Positions 8,109 through 16,665 of a stretch of 64,000 bases of DNA are shown here, one piece after another. The DNA is from a bacterium 1XD8-76. GTDB taxonomy: Bacteria; Bacillota; Clostridia; Lachnospirales; Lachnospiraceae. The position numbers and the translations under genes were made by a program. Below the pieces are notes generated by a model, which saw only the letters and a program-made list of their open reading frames with translations, made no database searches and was not told the origin of the DNA. Where the stretch lies: the NCBI GenBank assembly GCA_003611955.1, contig RAZE01000019.1, forward strand, positions 1-64,000, read 5' to 3'. How positions within the stretch are numbered: the first letter of the stretch is position 1; each line of letters starts with the position of its first letter.

Positions 8109-8341
8109 TTTATCCTCCTTCGCTTTAGTGCATTTTTCCCAAACACTCTGTCCAATATTCCCTGCACATCGATTCCCGGATATATATCCCCTGCATGCAG
8201 GATCAGTTCACACACTCTCATTTTCTCTGTCACCTCCGGACGCAGCAGCCAGTGCATGTCCGGGATAACTGCTATCCTCCACTCCGTTTCAGACAGCTTA
8301 ACACTAATAAATTTCCTTTCAATCCGGCCTCTGCCCATCAT
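8084..8341 (-). pseudogene. Metallophosphoesterase (YfcE-like) N-terminal remnant
   Basis: RIAVIPDMHWLLRPEV followed by LILHAGDI matches the start of small metallophosphodiesterases (typical consensus: IAVISDTHG-LRPEV...LILHAGDI). The metal-site Asp and His of the first motif survive, but neighbouring residues are changed and everything after the GD motif is lost, including the GNCD and GHTH metal motifs. The readable frame begins inside the 3' end of the DUF1349 gene rather than at a proper start. It is best viewed as a decayed gene fragment. Confidence 0.55.
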
Positions 8342-8918
8342 GCGCTTTCCACCGGCATTCCGTCATCTCCATACTGGAAAATACAGCCCTGAAAGAAGAA
8401 TCCTCCGGTGAGCAGGCGTATACCCCGAACTGTATCCTCCCCTTTCCTTTCTGCATATGACAGATACGCATCTGGGAAAAATTCACTCCGTCCGACGAAC
8501 ATTCCATACAATAATCATCTACCCTCCGGCTGAAGCGATACCACATGGATTTCACCGAAGCGTCGATCACTGTTGTCGCCCAGTCCGAATAACCGTTGTT
8601 TGTCACTACACTGCCCAGATGCTGATATTTCTCATTTTCATACTCAACAGATGCTTTCAGCCAGTTTTCACTGTCCAGATACATTGCGACACCGCATTGA
8701 TCGAACCTGTGATGACTCTCCTGAAAATCGGTTTTCACCACAAAACTGAAATACTCCTCCTCCGTCTCCATCTGCAGTACAGGGGCATTGTCATTTCGAA
8801 AATGATAGTAGGTCCTCTGCCAAAGATCCGTATGGGGACTTGTGACGATCTCGATCGTATCCTGCCCTATCCGATAATCCGCAGGCCTTCTCGTCCATTG
8901 AAATACAGTCAAATCCAT
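8319..8918 (-). CDS. DUF1349 domain protein
   Basis: A 199-residue protein that resembles the DUF1349 family (concanavalin-like beta sandwich), for example VAMYLDSENWLKASVEYEN and YSDWATTVIDASVKSMWYRF. No signal peptide is visible. The family's biochemical role is not established; the fold suggests carbohydrate or small-ligand binding. A GGAGG ribosome binding site precedes the ATG at 8918. It has no functional neighbour; the downstream gene is a phosphoesterase relic. Confidence 0.7.
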   Translation of the reverse strand: MDLTVFQWTRRPADYRIGQDTIEIVTSPHTDLWQRTYYHFRNDNAPVLQMETEEEYFSFVVKTDFQESHHRFDQCGVAMYLDSENWLKASVEYENEKYQHLGSVVTNNGYSDWATTVIDASVKSMWYRFSRRVDDYCMECSSDGVNFSQMRICHMQKGKGRIQFGVYACSPEDSSFRAVFSSMEMTECRWKAHDGQRPD

Positions 8919-9025
8919 ACCAATTTCCTCCGTTCATCGTTTTTATCATCATAGCATAGCCGCCTCTTCATGAAAAGTTCTAAAATTTTGTACAAAAAAA
9001 AATACATAAATTTCCTAAATAACTA

Positions 9026-9054
9026 TAGACAAAAATGAGAATAACTACTATTAT
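9026..9054 (+). promoter_or_regulatory. Promoter of the glycyl-radical domain gene
   Basis: TAGACA (9026-9031), 17-base spacer, TATTAT (9049-9054), in a very AT-rich stretch ahead of the gene at 9120. Confidence 0.55.
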
Positions 9055-9068
9055 TATATTAACAAAAC

Positions 9069-9081
9069 AGTAATCATTACT
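9069..9081. promoter_or_regulatory. Palindromic site in the glycyl-radical gene leader
   Basis: AGTAATCATTACT is a perfect 13-base palindrome about 15 bases after the -10 element and 39 bases before the start codon. It is positioned as a repressor-type operator. The regulator is not identified. Confidence 0.4.
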
Positions 9082-9119
9082 ATTATCAAATTATAATTCA
9101 TTTTAAGGAGGAACACACT

Positions 9120-9362
9120 ATGGCAACAACAAACGCACAGGTAGACAATCTTGTTAACTTACTCGACGGCTATTCCACAAAGGGCGGACATCACCTGAAT
9201 GTCAATGTATTGAACAGAGATATGCTGTTGGACGCGCAGAAACATCCCGAGAATTACCCGCAGCTCACGATTCGTGTTTCCGGGTACGCGGTAAATTTCA
9301 TTAAACTTACCCCGGAGCAGCAGGCGGACGTTATCAGCCGTACATTCCACGAGGCAATCTAA
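9120..9362 (+). CDS. Stand-alone glycyl radical domain protein (GrcA/YfiD-like)
   Basis: Eighty residues that correspond to only the C-terminal glycyl-radical segment of pyruvate formate-lyase: [19 protein letters not shown], then [13 protein letters not shown] with the radical Gly in RVSGYAV. In E. coli, YfiD (GrcA) replaces this segment in PFL enzymes whose radical site has been cleaved by oxygen. A rescue role is inferred here. The protein lacks most of the N-terminal extension of YfiD (127 residues). It has its own promoter, an AAGGAGG ribosome binding site and a terminator, so it is a real gene and not a pfl fragment. Confidence 0.85.
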   Translation: MATTNAQVDNLVNLLDGYSTKGGHHLNVNVLNRDMLLDAQKHPENYPQLTIRVSGYAVNFIKLTPEQQADVISRTFHEAI

Positions 9363-9370
9363 CTGCAAAA

Positions 9371-9398
9371 CAGGCGGGCGCTCTGCCCGCCTTATTTT
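9371..9398 (+). terminator. Rho-independent terminator
   Basis: GGCGGGC-GCTCT-GCCCGCC followed by TTATTTTTA, directly after the glycyl-radical gene. Confidence 0.8.
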
Positions 9399-9403
9399 TA
9401 TCT

Positions 9404-10240
9404 TTATATAATTTTATCCGCCGGTGCCATAGCATTCAGCTCCGCCAGCGTCAAATCGTGCAGCGCCTCCTTGTCCTTTCTGTCGTACCCGAGCACATTG
9501 GTGTACAGGATATCACACAGTATCAGTACCGGAAACTGGGGTGAAATCAGTTTTCCCAGGTCCAGCTTTTCCTTGGTTGGCACCGGCAGAACCTCATCAC
9601 AGAACGCATCCCACTTCCGCAGATGCACTGAACTCATGATCGCTGTGGACGCCCCCTTGCTCTTAGCGGTCTTCACCACCCTCACCACCTCGTTGGTCTT
9701 GCCACTCACCGTGATACCGAGCGCCAACGTATCCTCCTTGAGCACCGCTGAGCTCATCGTCATCACATGGCTGTCCGTTATACTCTCTATATCGATTCCG
9801 AGACGCATCAGCCGCATTTTAAACTCCTGCGCCGCGATACCGGAGGAACCTTTTCCGTAGATAAATACCTTTCTTTTTTCAGCGATCAATCTGGATACCC
9901 GTTTGATCTGTTTTTCGTCCAACAGAGAGTAAGACTTGTTCAACAACTCCTGATACGTCTTCAGAATATGCCTTGTCCCGACTTCCACCGGATTGTCTTT
10001 TTCGTTTTGCAGGCCCTCCCGATAGCGGTAGATAAACTGCCTGTAACCGTCAAAACCGCACTTCTGAGCAAACCGTGAGAGCGTCGCTTCAGAGGTGAAC
10101 AGTACTTTCGCCATATTCTTCGCCGAAAAATCCATCTCTTCCCTGTTCTGCAGAAAAAAGTCGGCAATCCCCCTCTCCACCTGTGTCAGGTTATTGTAAT
10201 GTAATTCGATCAACGGTTCCATATCCTTCTCAAACTGCAT
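9404..10240 (-). CDS. MurR/RpiR family regulator
   Basis: Sugar-phosphate-responsive regulator of 278 residues. N-terminal helix-turn-helix (SEATLSRFAQKCGFDGYRQF) and C-terminal SIS domain (KVFIYGKGSSGIAAQEF, then LGITVSGKTNEVVRVV) that binds phosphosugars. Start 10240 (MQFEKDMEPL) follows GGAGGG; the open frame to 10279 lacks a better site. It lies downstream of the PTS-nanE operon, separated by a terminator. The likely targets are the paired palindromes at 12662-12704 and the effector is probably an amino-sugar phosphate such as ManNAc-6-P or GlcNAc-6-P (inference from nanE). Confidence 0.88.
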   Translation of the reverse strand: MQFEKDMEPLIELHYNNLTQVERGIADFFLQNREEMDFSAKNMAKVLFTSEATLSRFAQKCGFDGYRQFIYRYREGLQNEKDNPVEVGTRHILKTYQELLNKSYSLLDEKQIKRVSRLIAEKRKVFIYGKGSSGIAAQEFKMRLMRLGIDIESITDSHVMTMSSAVLKEDTLALGITVSGKTNEVVRVVKTAKSKGASTAIMSSVHLRKWDAFCDEVLPVPTKEKLDLGKLISPQFPVLILCDILYTNVLGYDRKDKEALHDLTLAELNAMAPADKII

Positions 10241-10326
10241 AGCCTGCTGCCCTCCTCTCCTCTTCCATTTTTCCCCCACTGCCCCGCATGTTTTATCACT
10301 CTACGGATATTCTACCATACTTCTGC

Positions 10327-10366
10327 AAAAAAGGGCAGATGCTCTCCACAGCATCTGCCCTTTTTG
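10327..10366 (-). terminator. Terminator of the PTS-nanE operon
   Basis: AAAAAAGGGCAGATGC pairs with GCATCTGCCCTTTTTT across a short loop, immediately after the PTS stop. A symmetric A/T flank would allow use from either strand. Confidence 0.85.
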
Positions 10367-10372
10367 ACAATT

Positions 10373-11878
10373 TTAATCATCTATATCCAGAATATCTACG
10401 ATAATGTTCTTGTACAGAATTGCCTTAGCTCCGTAGACAACCTGCACGCCGCCGTCCACCTCGATGATACCTGCTGCACCCATCGCCTTCAGCTTATTCC
10501 TGTCCACCTTATCCTTATCTCTCACCGAGACGCGCAGCCTTGTGATGCAGGCATCCACATCCTCGATGTTCTCTGCCGCGCCGAGAGCAGCAATGATCTC
10601 GATCGCTTCCTCCTTCAGAGATTCCTTGGTCGTCAGAGAGCTCTTCGTCGTCTCCACATCATCCTCCTCGCCTCTGCCCGGCGTCATGATGTTGAACTTC
10701 GTGATGAAGAACCGGAAGGAGAAATAGTACAGGAAGAACCATACAATACCCACGATCGGCACAAAGATCCAGTTTGTCTTGTCGTTCCCCTGCAGTACGC
10801 CGAACAGCATGTAGTCGATGAACCCTCCGGAGAACGTATTGCCGATGGAAATATTCAGCATATCCGCCACAAAGAAGGAAACTCCGTCCAGGAAGGAATG
10901 GAACACATACAGCAGAGGGCTCACAAACAGGAACATGAATTCCAGAGGCTCCGTGATACCGGTGATAAAGGAGGTCAGCGCCACACCGAGGAACAGACCG
11001 CCGTAGGCTTTTCTCTTCTCCTTCGCCACGCAGTGATACATCGCCAGCGCCGCGCCGGGCAGACCGAACATCATAGTCGCGAAACGCCCCGCAAAGAACT
11101 TTGTCCCCTCCGTGAACAGGCCCACATGGTTCGGATCCGCAAGCTGCGCAAAGAAGATCTTCTGCGCGCCGGCGATCTGTTCGCCTGCCACCATCTCGAT
11201 GCCGCCCAGCTCTGTGTACCAGAACATCGGGTAGATCATGTGATGCAGACCCACCGCACCGCAGAGACGCATCAGGAAACCGTAGAAGAAGGTGCCGATG
11301 GGGCCTGCCACAGCGATGTACTCCCCGCTGGCGATCAGCATATTCTGGAACGGCGGCCAGATGACAAAGAATACCATGCCGATAAAGATGGAGACCACCG
11401 CCGTGATGATCGGCACAAACCGTGAACCGCCGAAAAACCCTAACACCTGTGGCAGCTGTATATTGTGGTAACGGTTGTGCAGCCAGACCGTCGCGCAGCC
11501 CACCGCAATAGCGCCGATGGCGCCGGTATCGATGGCGTTCCCCCCGGGCGAAAAAATGTTGATCATCGCCCCGATCGTCGCGTTCATCACACAGTAACCG
11601 ACTACGCCTGCCAGCGCTGCGGTTCCCTTGTCCTTTTTCGCAAGACCCACGCAAAGGCCCACGCACAGAAGCAGCATCAGGTTCGCGAACACAATGTTGC
11701 CCGCCGCAGCCATGATCTGAAAGATTCCCTGCAGCCACGCCTGATTTAAGATCGGGTAAGCCGCTATTGTCGTTTCATTTGACAGAGAACTGCCTATGCC
11801 CAACAGAAGGCCTGCCGCCGGCAATATCGCTATGGGAAGCATAAACGCTTTTCCCAGTTTCTGTAACTTTTTAAACAT
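10373..11878 (-). CDS. PTS transporter EIICB (glucose/N-acetylglucosamine superfamily)
   Basis: Membrane sugar permease that phosphorylates its substrate during uptake. The 501 residues contain an EIIC domain with about ten membrane segments (N-terminal KAFMLPIAILPAAGLLLGIG is typical) and a C-terminal EIIB domain from about residue 420, with the phospho-accepting Cys in VDACITRLRV. There is no fused EIIA, so a separate EIIA must serve it. It is 14 bases after nanE in the same operon, which points to N-acetylmannosamine or a related amino sugar as substrate. The glucose-family fold alone does not decide the sugar. Confidence 0.88.
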   Translation of the reverse strand: MFKKLQKLGKAFMLPIAILPAAGLLLGIGSSLSNETTIAAYPILNQAWLQGIFQIMAAAGNIVFANLMLLLCVGLCVGLAKKDKGTAALAGVVGYCVMNATIGAMINIFSPGGNAIDTGAIGAIAVGCATVWLHNRYHNIQLPQVLGFFGGSRFVPIITAVVSIFIGMVFFVIWPPFQNMLIASGEYIAVAGPIGTFFYGFLMRLCGAVGLHHMIYPMFWYTELGGIEMVAGEQIAGAQKIFFAQLADPNHVGLFTEGTKFFAGRFATMMFGLPGAALAMYHCVAKEKRKAYGGLFLGVALTSFITGITEPLEFMFLFVSPLLYVFHSFLDGVSFFVADMLNISIGNTFSGGFIDYMLFGVLQGNDKTNWIFVPIVGIVWFFLYYFSFRFFITKFNIMTPGRGEEDDVETTKSSLTTKESLKEEAIEIIAALGAAENIEDVDACITRLRVSVRDKDKVDRNKLKAMGAAGIIEVDGGVQVVYGAKAILYKNIIVDILDIDD

Positions 11879-11892
11879 ATCTCTCTCCTTCC

Positions 11893-12582
11893 TTATTCAA
11901 GTACCGCCGCAAACCGTTTCGTGATAACCTGCGGTCTGGTGATAATAGATCCCACTACAACGCAATAACATCCCAGTTCAATCACTCTCTTTGCCTTCTC
12001 CGGTGCATCGATGTTGCCCTCAGCCACCACCGGATGAGAAGTTTTCTCCAAAATTTCACGGATGATCCTGAAATCGTCCTCTTCTATTCTGCTGTTCCTG
12101 CTCTGCTCCGTGTATCCGACCAGCGTCGTCCCGATAAAATCAAACCCCAATGCATCCGCGTGCAGTGCTTCCTCCACGGTGGAACAGTCCGCCATCAAAA
12201 GCTGCTCCGGATATTTCTCCCTGATTTCCCGATAGAAATCATCCAGCTTTTTTCCGCCTGGACGAAGATCCCCTGTGGCATCCAACGCGATGATCTCCGT
12301 CCCTGTCTCCACAAGCCCGTCTATCTCCTCCATCGTCGGTGTGATATAAACTTTGCTGTCCGGGAAATCCTTTTTCCAGATCCCTATCACCGGCAGATCC
12401 ACATTTTTTTTGACCTCCCCGATATCCTCCGGTGTGTTGGCACGGATGCCAAACGCTCCGCCCTCCGCAGCGGCTCTCGCCATTCTCCCCATGATAAAAG
12501 ACGAGTGCAGCGGCTCTGCCGGAAGTGCCTGACAGGAGACAACCAGTTTCCCCTTCATCTGTCTCAATTTCTCACTTAACAT
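11893..12582 (-). CDS. nanE: N-acylglucosamine-6-phosphate 2-epimerase
   Basis: Converts ManNAc-6-P to GlcNAc-6-P. TIM-barrel of 229 residues with family landmarks CQALPAEPLH, GIRANTPEDI, the catalytic-Lys region IGIWKKDF, and EGNIDAPEKA near the C-terminus. First gene of nanE-PTS, behind a TTGAAA-17-TATGAT promoter overlapped by a palindromic operator. With no nanA or nanK next to it, the PTS probably delivers ManNAc-6-P directly, so kinase and lyase are not needed in this operon (inference). Confidence 0.93.
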   Translation of the reverse strand: MLSEKLRQMKGKLVVSCQALPAEPLHSSFIMGRMARAAAEGGAFGIRANTPEDIGEVKKNVDLPVIGIWKKDFPDSKVYITPTMEEIDGLVETGTEIIALDATGDLRPGGKKLDDFYREIREKYPEQLLMADCSTVEEALHADALGFDFIGTTLVGYTEQSRNSRIEEDDFRIIREILEKTSHPVVAEGNIDAPEKAKRVIELGCYCVVVGSIITRPQVITKRFAAVLE

Positions 12583-12646
12583 ATTTCCTTCCTTTTCCTT
12601 TCCTGATGATAATCAGCGCTTTTTATCCTGCAACCGGTATATCGTC

Positions 12647-12675
12647 ATCATAATCGAACAGGAAAGTATTTTCAA
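12647..12675 (-). promoter_or_regulatory. Promoter of nanE-PTS
   Basis: On the minus strand, TTGAAA (12675-12670), 17 bases, TATGAT (12652-12647). The -35 element overlaps one operator copy. Confidence 0.65.
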
Positions 12676-12704
12676 CACTATTTTGCTATTACGAAAATAC
12701 TTTC
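12662..12704. promoter_or_regulatory. Paired palindromic operator, probable RpiR site
   Basis: GAAAGTATTTTC (12662-12673) and its exact reverse complement GAAAATACTTTC (12693-12704) are 31 bases apart, about three helical turns. Each copy is itself close to the GAAA-N4-TTTC palindrome. One copy covers the -35 region. RpiR-family sugar regulators often bind paired sites of this kind; assignment to the adjacent RpiR gene is inference. Confidence 0.6.
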
Positions 12705-12804
12705 TTTCCTTTTGTCAGTAATACACAATTTCCTGTTTTCACCATTTCTGATTTTTTAATTTTTTTGTGCATATTGTGAAAATAATTTCCCGATAGATCC
12801 AAAC

Positions 12805-12838
12805 ACAAAAAACCTGATGCCGTGAAGCACCAGGTTTT
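12805..12838 (-). terminator. Terminator of the PRTase-like gene
   Basis: AAAACCTG pairs with CAGGTTTT with an extended TGC/GCA inner stem, and a T run follows on the minus strand, 22 bases after the stop of the gene at 12860. Confidence 0.75.
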
Positions 12839-12859
12839 CCGAAACTCAATTATTCACTT

Positions 12860-13504
12860 CTATTCCTGAATGAGAGAATATCCGAACGCGTTCGCAAAGG
12901 CATCAATCGGTTTCTTTGCCTTACACATACTGCAGTTCTCCGGCTCGTACTTTCTGTAATCCGGAAGATCTGCCGTTGTAAAGAGAGAATTGATCGTCAT
13001 ACCCGCTATGCTGCTCGCCGCAGTGAAGATCGCGCTGATCGCGCTGATCTCAGCGCCGTAATAATTCAGCGCCCGCACCGCTCTCACGATCGTCTGGCCG
13101 GTTGTCACGGAGGCTAAGAGAAGCAGAACATTTTTTCCTCTCACCATCGGTTTTAAATTCTCCCGGAACAGCATATGCCCCGACGGTCCGAACTCCGGCG
13201 TGATAATATACATCGTCTTGTGGGCGTTCATGGAATAAATTCCGGCTTTCGTGAGTTCCTCCGCCAGGAAAGATCCCACGATCTCACAGCCATCCATGCA
13301 CACGATCGTATCCACCACCGTCGTCGCCGATATCTGTTTGCTGAGTTCCACCGCCACCGCGGAAGCCTCACTCTGTCTGGCTTTCAGAGCCGTCATGTCC
13401 AGATAATAGTTTACGTGGGAGTTGGGCGTCGCGAAGTGTCCGGGTATCACTCTAAGGATCACATTCGGGTGCACCTTCGATTCAATTTTGATTACGTCCT
13501 GCAT
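12860..13504 (-). CDS. Phosphoribosyltransferase-fold protein (orotate PRTase-like)
   Basis: A 214-residue type I PRTase-like protein. The PRPP loop is present as VLLLLASVTTGQTI; the usual two acidic residues before TTG (VDDV) are replaced by LASV, so catalytic capacity or substrate may differ from true OPRTase. A CSMCKAKKP motif near the C-terminus adds two Cys residues. A GGAGG ribosome binding site precedes ATG 13504. It is monocistronic with its own terminator and not beside pyr genes, which argues against a core pyrimidine role; a regulatory or salvage PRTase is possible. Confidence 0.7.
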   Translation of the reverse strand: MQDVIKIESKVHPNVILRVIPGHFATPNSHVNYYLDMTALKARQSEASAVAVELSKQISATTVVDTIVCMDGCEIVGSFLAEELTKAGIYSMNAHKTMYIITPEFGPSGHMLFRENLKPMVRGKNVLLLLASVTTGQTIVRAVRALNYYGAEISAISAIFTAASSIAGMTINSLFTTADLPDYRKYEPENCSMCKAKKPIDAFANAFGYSLIQE

Positions 13505-13623
13505 AACATACCTCCTCCAAAGTTGTTTGACAATACTTTATATTCATTTTAAATTATTGTGCAATTTTAGTCAAGATTTTCTTAAAACTACATAAAATTC
13601 ATGCAAATTGTGGACAAACGTGC

Positions 13624-13629
13624 TATACT
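13624..13629 (+). promoter_or_regulatory. Extended -10 element of degV
   Basis: TGCTATACT, an extended -10, lies 32 bases before the start codon; no good -35 is visible. Confidence 0.4.
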
Positions 13630-13660
13630 GTTCCTAGACATGAGAAAGGAATTTTGCAGC

Positions 13661-14482
13661 ATGAAAGATTTCATTATTTTTACAGACGGAGATGTGGATG
13701 TCCCCAGGCCATATGACGCGGATGTCGTGATACTGCCGCAGTACTACTACTTTGAATCCGACACCATATACGGCGACGAACAGACCCTGCCCAGGGAAAT
13801 GTTTTTTGACAGGCTCAGCAGCCAGAGAGCCTACACCGCCGGAGTCAATCCCGATCTGGTCTATCGGCGTTTTGAGGAGATTTTAAAGACGGGCAGCGAT
13901 ATTCTGTGCATCACGGTATCCTCCGGGATCAGCGGCTCCCACAATACTATCTGTGCCGCCGCCAGGGAACTTAAAACGCGCTACCCCCACTCCTTTGTCA
14001 AAGTCATCGATTCTCTGAGCGCGACGCTGGGAGCCGGTTTCCTCTGTGTCGATGCGGTCGAGATGAAAAAACAGGGAAAGTCCCTGGACGAGACTGCCGC
14101 CGAGATCGAGAGACGCGTAAAACTTCTGGACATCTTCTTTATCGTAGATGATTTCAAATATCTGATACAGGGCGGCCGTGTATCGCCCGCCATAGGAAAA
14201 ATCGGCGACATCCTGGATATCAAGCCGATTCTGACGATCCGGGACGGGCATATCGAGCTGTACAAAAAAGCCAGGGGATTAAACACTGCCCTGCGCAATA
14301 TCCAGACCATCGCAGAGAGCAGAAAGGCTGCCAGACTTGGCAATATCTATGTGGGAAACCAGGAAATGTTCGAGAAATGCTGTTCCCATGTGCCCGGAGA
14401 CTATGATGTGCGTCTGAATCTCATCGTATCCTCCCATGTGGGCCCCAATACCACCGGCGTTGCCATCGAATGGGAGGTATAG
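13661..14482 (+). CDS. DegV family fatty-acid-binding protein
   Basis: DegV (FakB-like) proteins bind a fatty acid, and in some Firmicutes present it to the FakA kinase. The 273-residue chain shows the DegV landmarks: N-terminal FTDGDVDVP, the acyl-carboxylate loop ITVSSGISGSHNT, and the DDFKYLIQGGRVSPAIGKIG region, then DIKPILTIRDG. Start 13661 (MKDFIIFTD) follows AAAGGA; the upstream in-frame ATG at 13601 precedes the promoter. It is a single gene that converges on pnp, with a shared terminator between them. Confidence 0.88.
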   Translation: MKDFIIFTDGDVDVPRPYDADVVILPQYYYFESDTIYGDEQTLPREMFFDRLSSQRAYTAGVNPDLVYRRFEEILKTGSDILCITVSSGISGSHNTICAAARELKTRYPHSFVKVIDSLSATLGAGFLCVDAVEMKKQGKSLDETAAEIERRVKLLDIFFIVDDFKYLIQGGRVSPAIGKIGDILDIKPILTIRDGHIELYKKARGLNTALRNIQTIAESRKAARLGNIYVGNQEMFEKCCSHVPGDYDVRLNLIVSSHVGPNTTGVAIEWEV

Positions 14483-14489
14483 TACAAAA

Positions 14490-14527
14490 CAGGCGGCTAT
14501 CCATCGTCGGATAACCGCCTGACTTTT
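14490..14527. terminator. Bidirectional terminator between degV and pnp
   Basis: CAGGCGG..ATCC-ATCGTC-GGAT..CCGCCTG followed by CTTTTT on the plus strand; the minus-strand side ends in a weaker T-rich stretch (GTTTTGTACT). Confidence 0.75.
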
Positions 14528-16617
14528 TACTTTTGTGCCACATCCTTCATGGAGAAGCTGATTCTGCCCATCTTATCCTTGCCCAGGCAGACAACCGTCA
14601 CCACATCGCCCAGCGTCAGCACATCTTCCACATGGTTTATTCTCTCCTTCGCGATCTTGGAGATATGAACCATGCCTTCCTTGCCGGGCGCAAACTCGAT
14701 GAATGCGCCAAATTCCTTGATGCTCACCACTTTACCCTGGAACACCTGTCCTGCCTCAAAGTCCGTCACAATGGTCTTGATCATCTCCACAGCCTTGTCC
14801 ATCATCTCCGCATCCGTACCGCACACGGAAACCTGGCCATCGTCTGTGATATCGATCTTCACGCCGGTGCGGGCAATGATCTCGTTGATCGTCTTGCCGC
14901 GCTGTCCGACCACATCGCCGATCTTCTCCGGATCGATCTGCAGGGAGATGATCTTCGGCGCGTAAGGGCCGACCTCCGATCTCGGAGCGGAGATCGCGGG
15001 CTTCATACAGGTGTCCATAATAAACATCCTCGCCTCGCGACAGTGCGCGATAGCGCCCTCCACGATCGGTCTTGTCAGGCCGTGAATCTTGATATCCATC
15101 TGGATCGCCGTGATGCCTTCCGTTGTACCTGTCACCTTAAAGTCCATGTCGCCGAAGAAATCTTCCAGCCCCTGAATATCGGTCAGCAGTACAAAATCAT
15201 CATCCGTATCGCCGGTCACCAGACCGCAGGAGATACCTGCCACCATCTTCTTTATCGGCACGCCCGCCGCCATCAGAGACATGCAGGACGCACAGGTGGA
15301 AGCCATGGAGGTGGAACCGTTGGACTCAAATGTCTCCGATACCGTGCGGATCGCGTAAGGGAAATCCTCTACGGAAGGCAGTACCGGCAGAAGCGCTCTC
15401 TCAGCCAGCGCGCCGTGTCCGATCTCTCTTCTTCCCGGTCCTCTGCTTACCTTCGTCTCGCCCACGGAGTAGGACGGGAAATTGTAATGATGCATATATC
15501 TCTTCTCTGTAATGTTTACATCCAGCCCGTCCACTTTCTGTGCCTCGGATAAAGGCGCCAGAGTGGTCACGTTGCAGATCTGTGTCTGTCCGCGGGTAAA
15601 CATCGCGGAGCCGTGCACTCTCGGGATAATATCCACCTCCGCCGCCAGCGGACGGATCTGATTTAACTCACGGCCGTCCGGACGCTTGTGATCTTTCAAT
15701 ATCATCTTTCGGACGGTCTTTTTCTGATACTGATAAACTGCCTCACCAAGGACAGCAAGCCACTCTTCGTTTTCGGCGAAAGCCTCCTCCAGCCTTGCCG
15801 TGATATTCCTGATATTCTCCTCGCGCACCTGCTTCTCATCCGTGAAGACAGCTGTCTCCATCTCTTCAGGAGGCACGATCTTTTTGATCTCCTCAAACAT
15901 CTCCTCGGGGATCGCACAGCTCACATACTCATGTTTCGGTTTACCGCACTCTGCCACGATCTGATTGATAAAGGCAATGATTGTCTGGTTGATCTCGTGC
16001 GCTTTGTAGATCGCGGAGAGCATGGTTTCTTCCGGAACCTCATTGGCTCCTGCCTCGATCATGATCACCTTCTGCGCTGTGGATGCAACGGTCAATCTCA
16101 TATCGCCCTTGTCCCACTGCTCCTGACCGGGATTGACGATCAGTTCCCCATCCGCCATGCCGATCTGCGTCATCGCGCAGGGACCCGCAAACGGAATATC
16201 GGAGATACAGGTCGCGATGGATGTCCCTAACATCGCCACCAACTCCGGACGACACGTGGGATCCACGGACATCACCATATTGTTTAATGTCACATCATTT
16301 CTGTAGTCCTTCGGGAACAGGGGGCGCATCGGTCTGTCGATCACACGGCTCGTCAGGATCGCGTTCTCGGAAGGCTTGCCCTCCCTCTTGTTGAATCCGC
16401 CGGGAATCTTTCCCACGGAATAGAATTTCTCCTCATATTCCACACTGCACGGGAAAAAGTCAATGCCGTCCCTGGGTTTCTCGGAAGCCGTGGCCGTGGA
16501 GAGGACGGTCGTCTCCCCATACTGCATAAACGCGCAGCCGTTCGCCTGTTTGCCGACTCTGCCGATGTCTACCTTCAAGGTACGTCCGGCAAGTTCCATT
16601 GTGTAAGTTTTGTACAT
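14527..16617 (-). CDS. pnp: Polynucleotide phosphorylase
   Basis: 3'-5' phosphorolytic exoribonuclease of mRNA turnover. The 696 residues contain two RNase PH-like domains joined by a helical domain, then KH (KIGDVVGQRGKTINEI region) and a C-terminal S1 domain (GKVVSIKEFGAFIEFAPGKE). Start 16617 (MYKTYTMEL) follows GGAG about 10 bases upstream; the in-frame codons up to 16716 lie in the rpsO-pnp intergenic hairpin and are not expected to be translated. It is cotranscribed after rpsO. Confidence 0.96.
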   Translation of the reverse strand: MYKTYTMELAGRTLKVDIGRVGKQANGCAFMQYGETTVLSTATASEKPRDGIDFFPCSVEYEEKFYSVGKIPGGFNKREGKPSENAILTSRVIDRPMRPLFPKDYRNDVTLNNMVMSVDPTCRPELVAMLGTSIATCISDIPFAGPCAMTQIGMADGELIVNPGQEQWDKGDMRLTVASTAQKVIMIEAGANEVPEETMLSAIYKAHEINQTIIAFINQIVAECGKPKHEYVSCAIPEEMFEEIKKIVPPEEMETAVFTDEKQVREENIRNITARLEEAFAENEEWLAVLGEAVYQYQKKTVRKMILKDHKRPDGRELNQIRPLAAEVDIIPRVHGSAMFTRGQTQICNVTTLAPLSEAQKVDGLDVNITEKRYMHHYNFPSYSVGETKVSRGPGRREIGHGALAERALLPVLPSVEDFPYAIRTVSETFESNGSTSMASTCASCMSLMAAGVPIKKMVAGISCGLVTGDTDDDFVLLTDIQGLEDFFGDMDFKVTGTTEGITAIQMDIKIHGLTRPIVEGAIAHCREARMFIMDTCMKPAISAPRSEVGPYAPKIISLQIDPEKIGDVVGQRGKTINEIIARTGVKIDITDDGQVSVCGTDAEMMDKAVEMIKTIVTDFEAGQVFQGKVVSIKEFGAFIEFAPGKEGMVHISKIAKERINHVEDVLTLGDVVTVVCLGKDKMGRISFSMKDVAQK

Positions 16618-16665
16618 GTCTTTCTCTTCTCCTTTTCTCTTCCTGAAAAATTTAAAATATTGCAT

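Noticed and set aside
10364-11425. Long plus-strand open frame of 353 codons opposite the PTS gene
   Set aside because: His/Arg/Gln-rich antisense product, no ribosome binding site, fully overlaps a clear EIICB gene. It is a shadow of GC-biased codons.
10659-11738. Minus-strand open frame of 359 codons inside the PTS gene
   Set aside because: Same strand, other frame, low-complexity Gly/Arg/His composition; a shadow of the transporter.
14533-15552. Plus-strand open frame of 339 codons opposite pnp
   Set aside because: Antisense to conserved PNPase domains, no family resemblance, His-rich composition.
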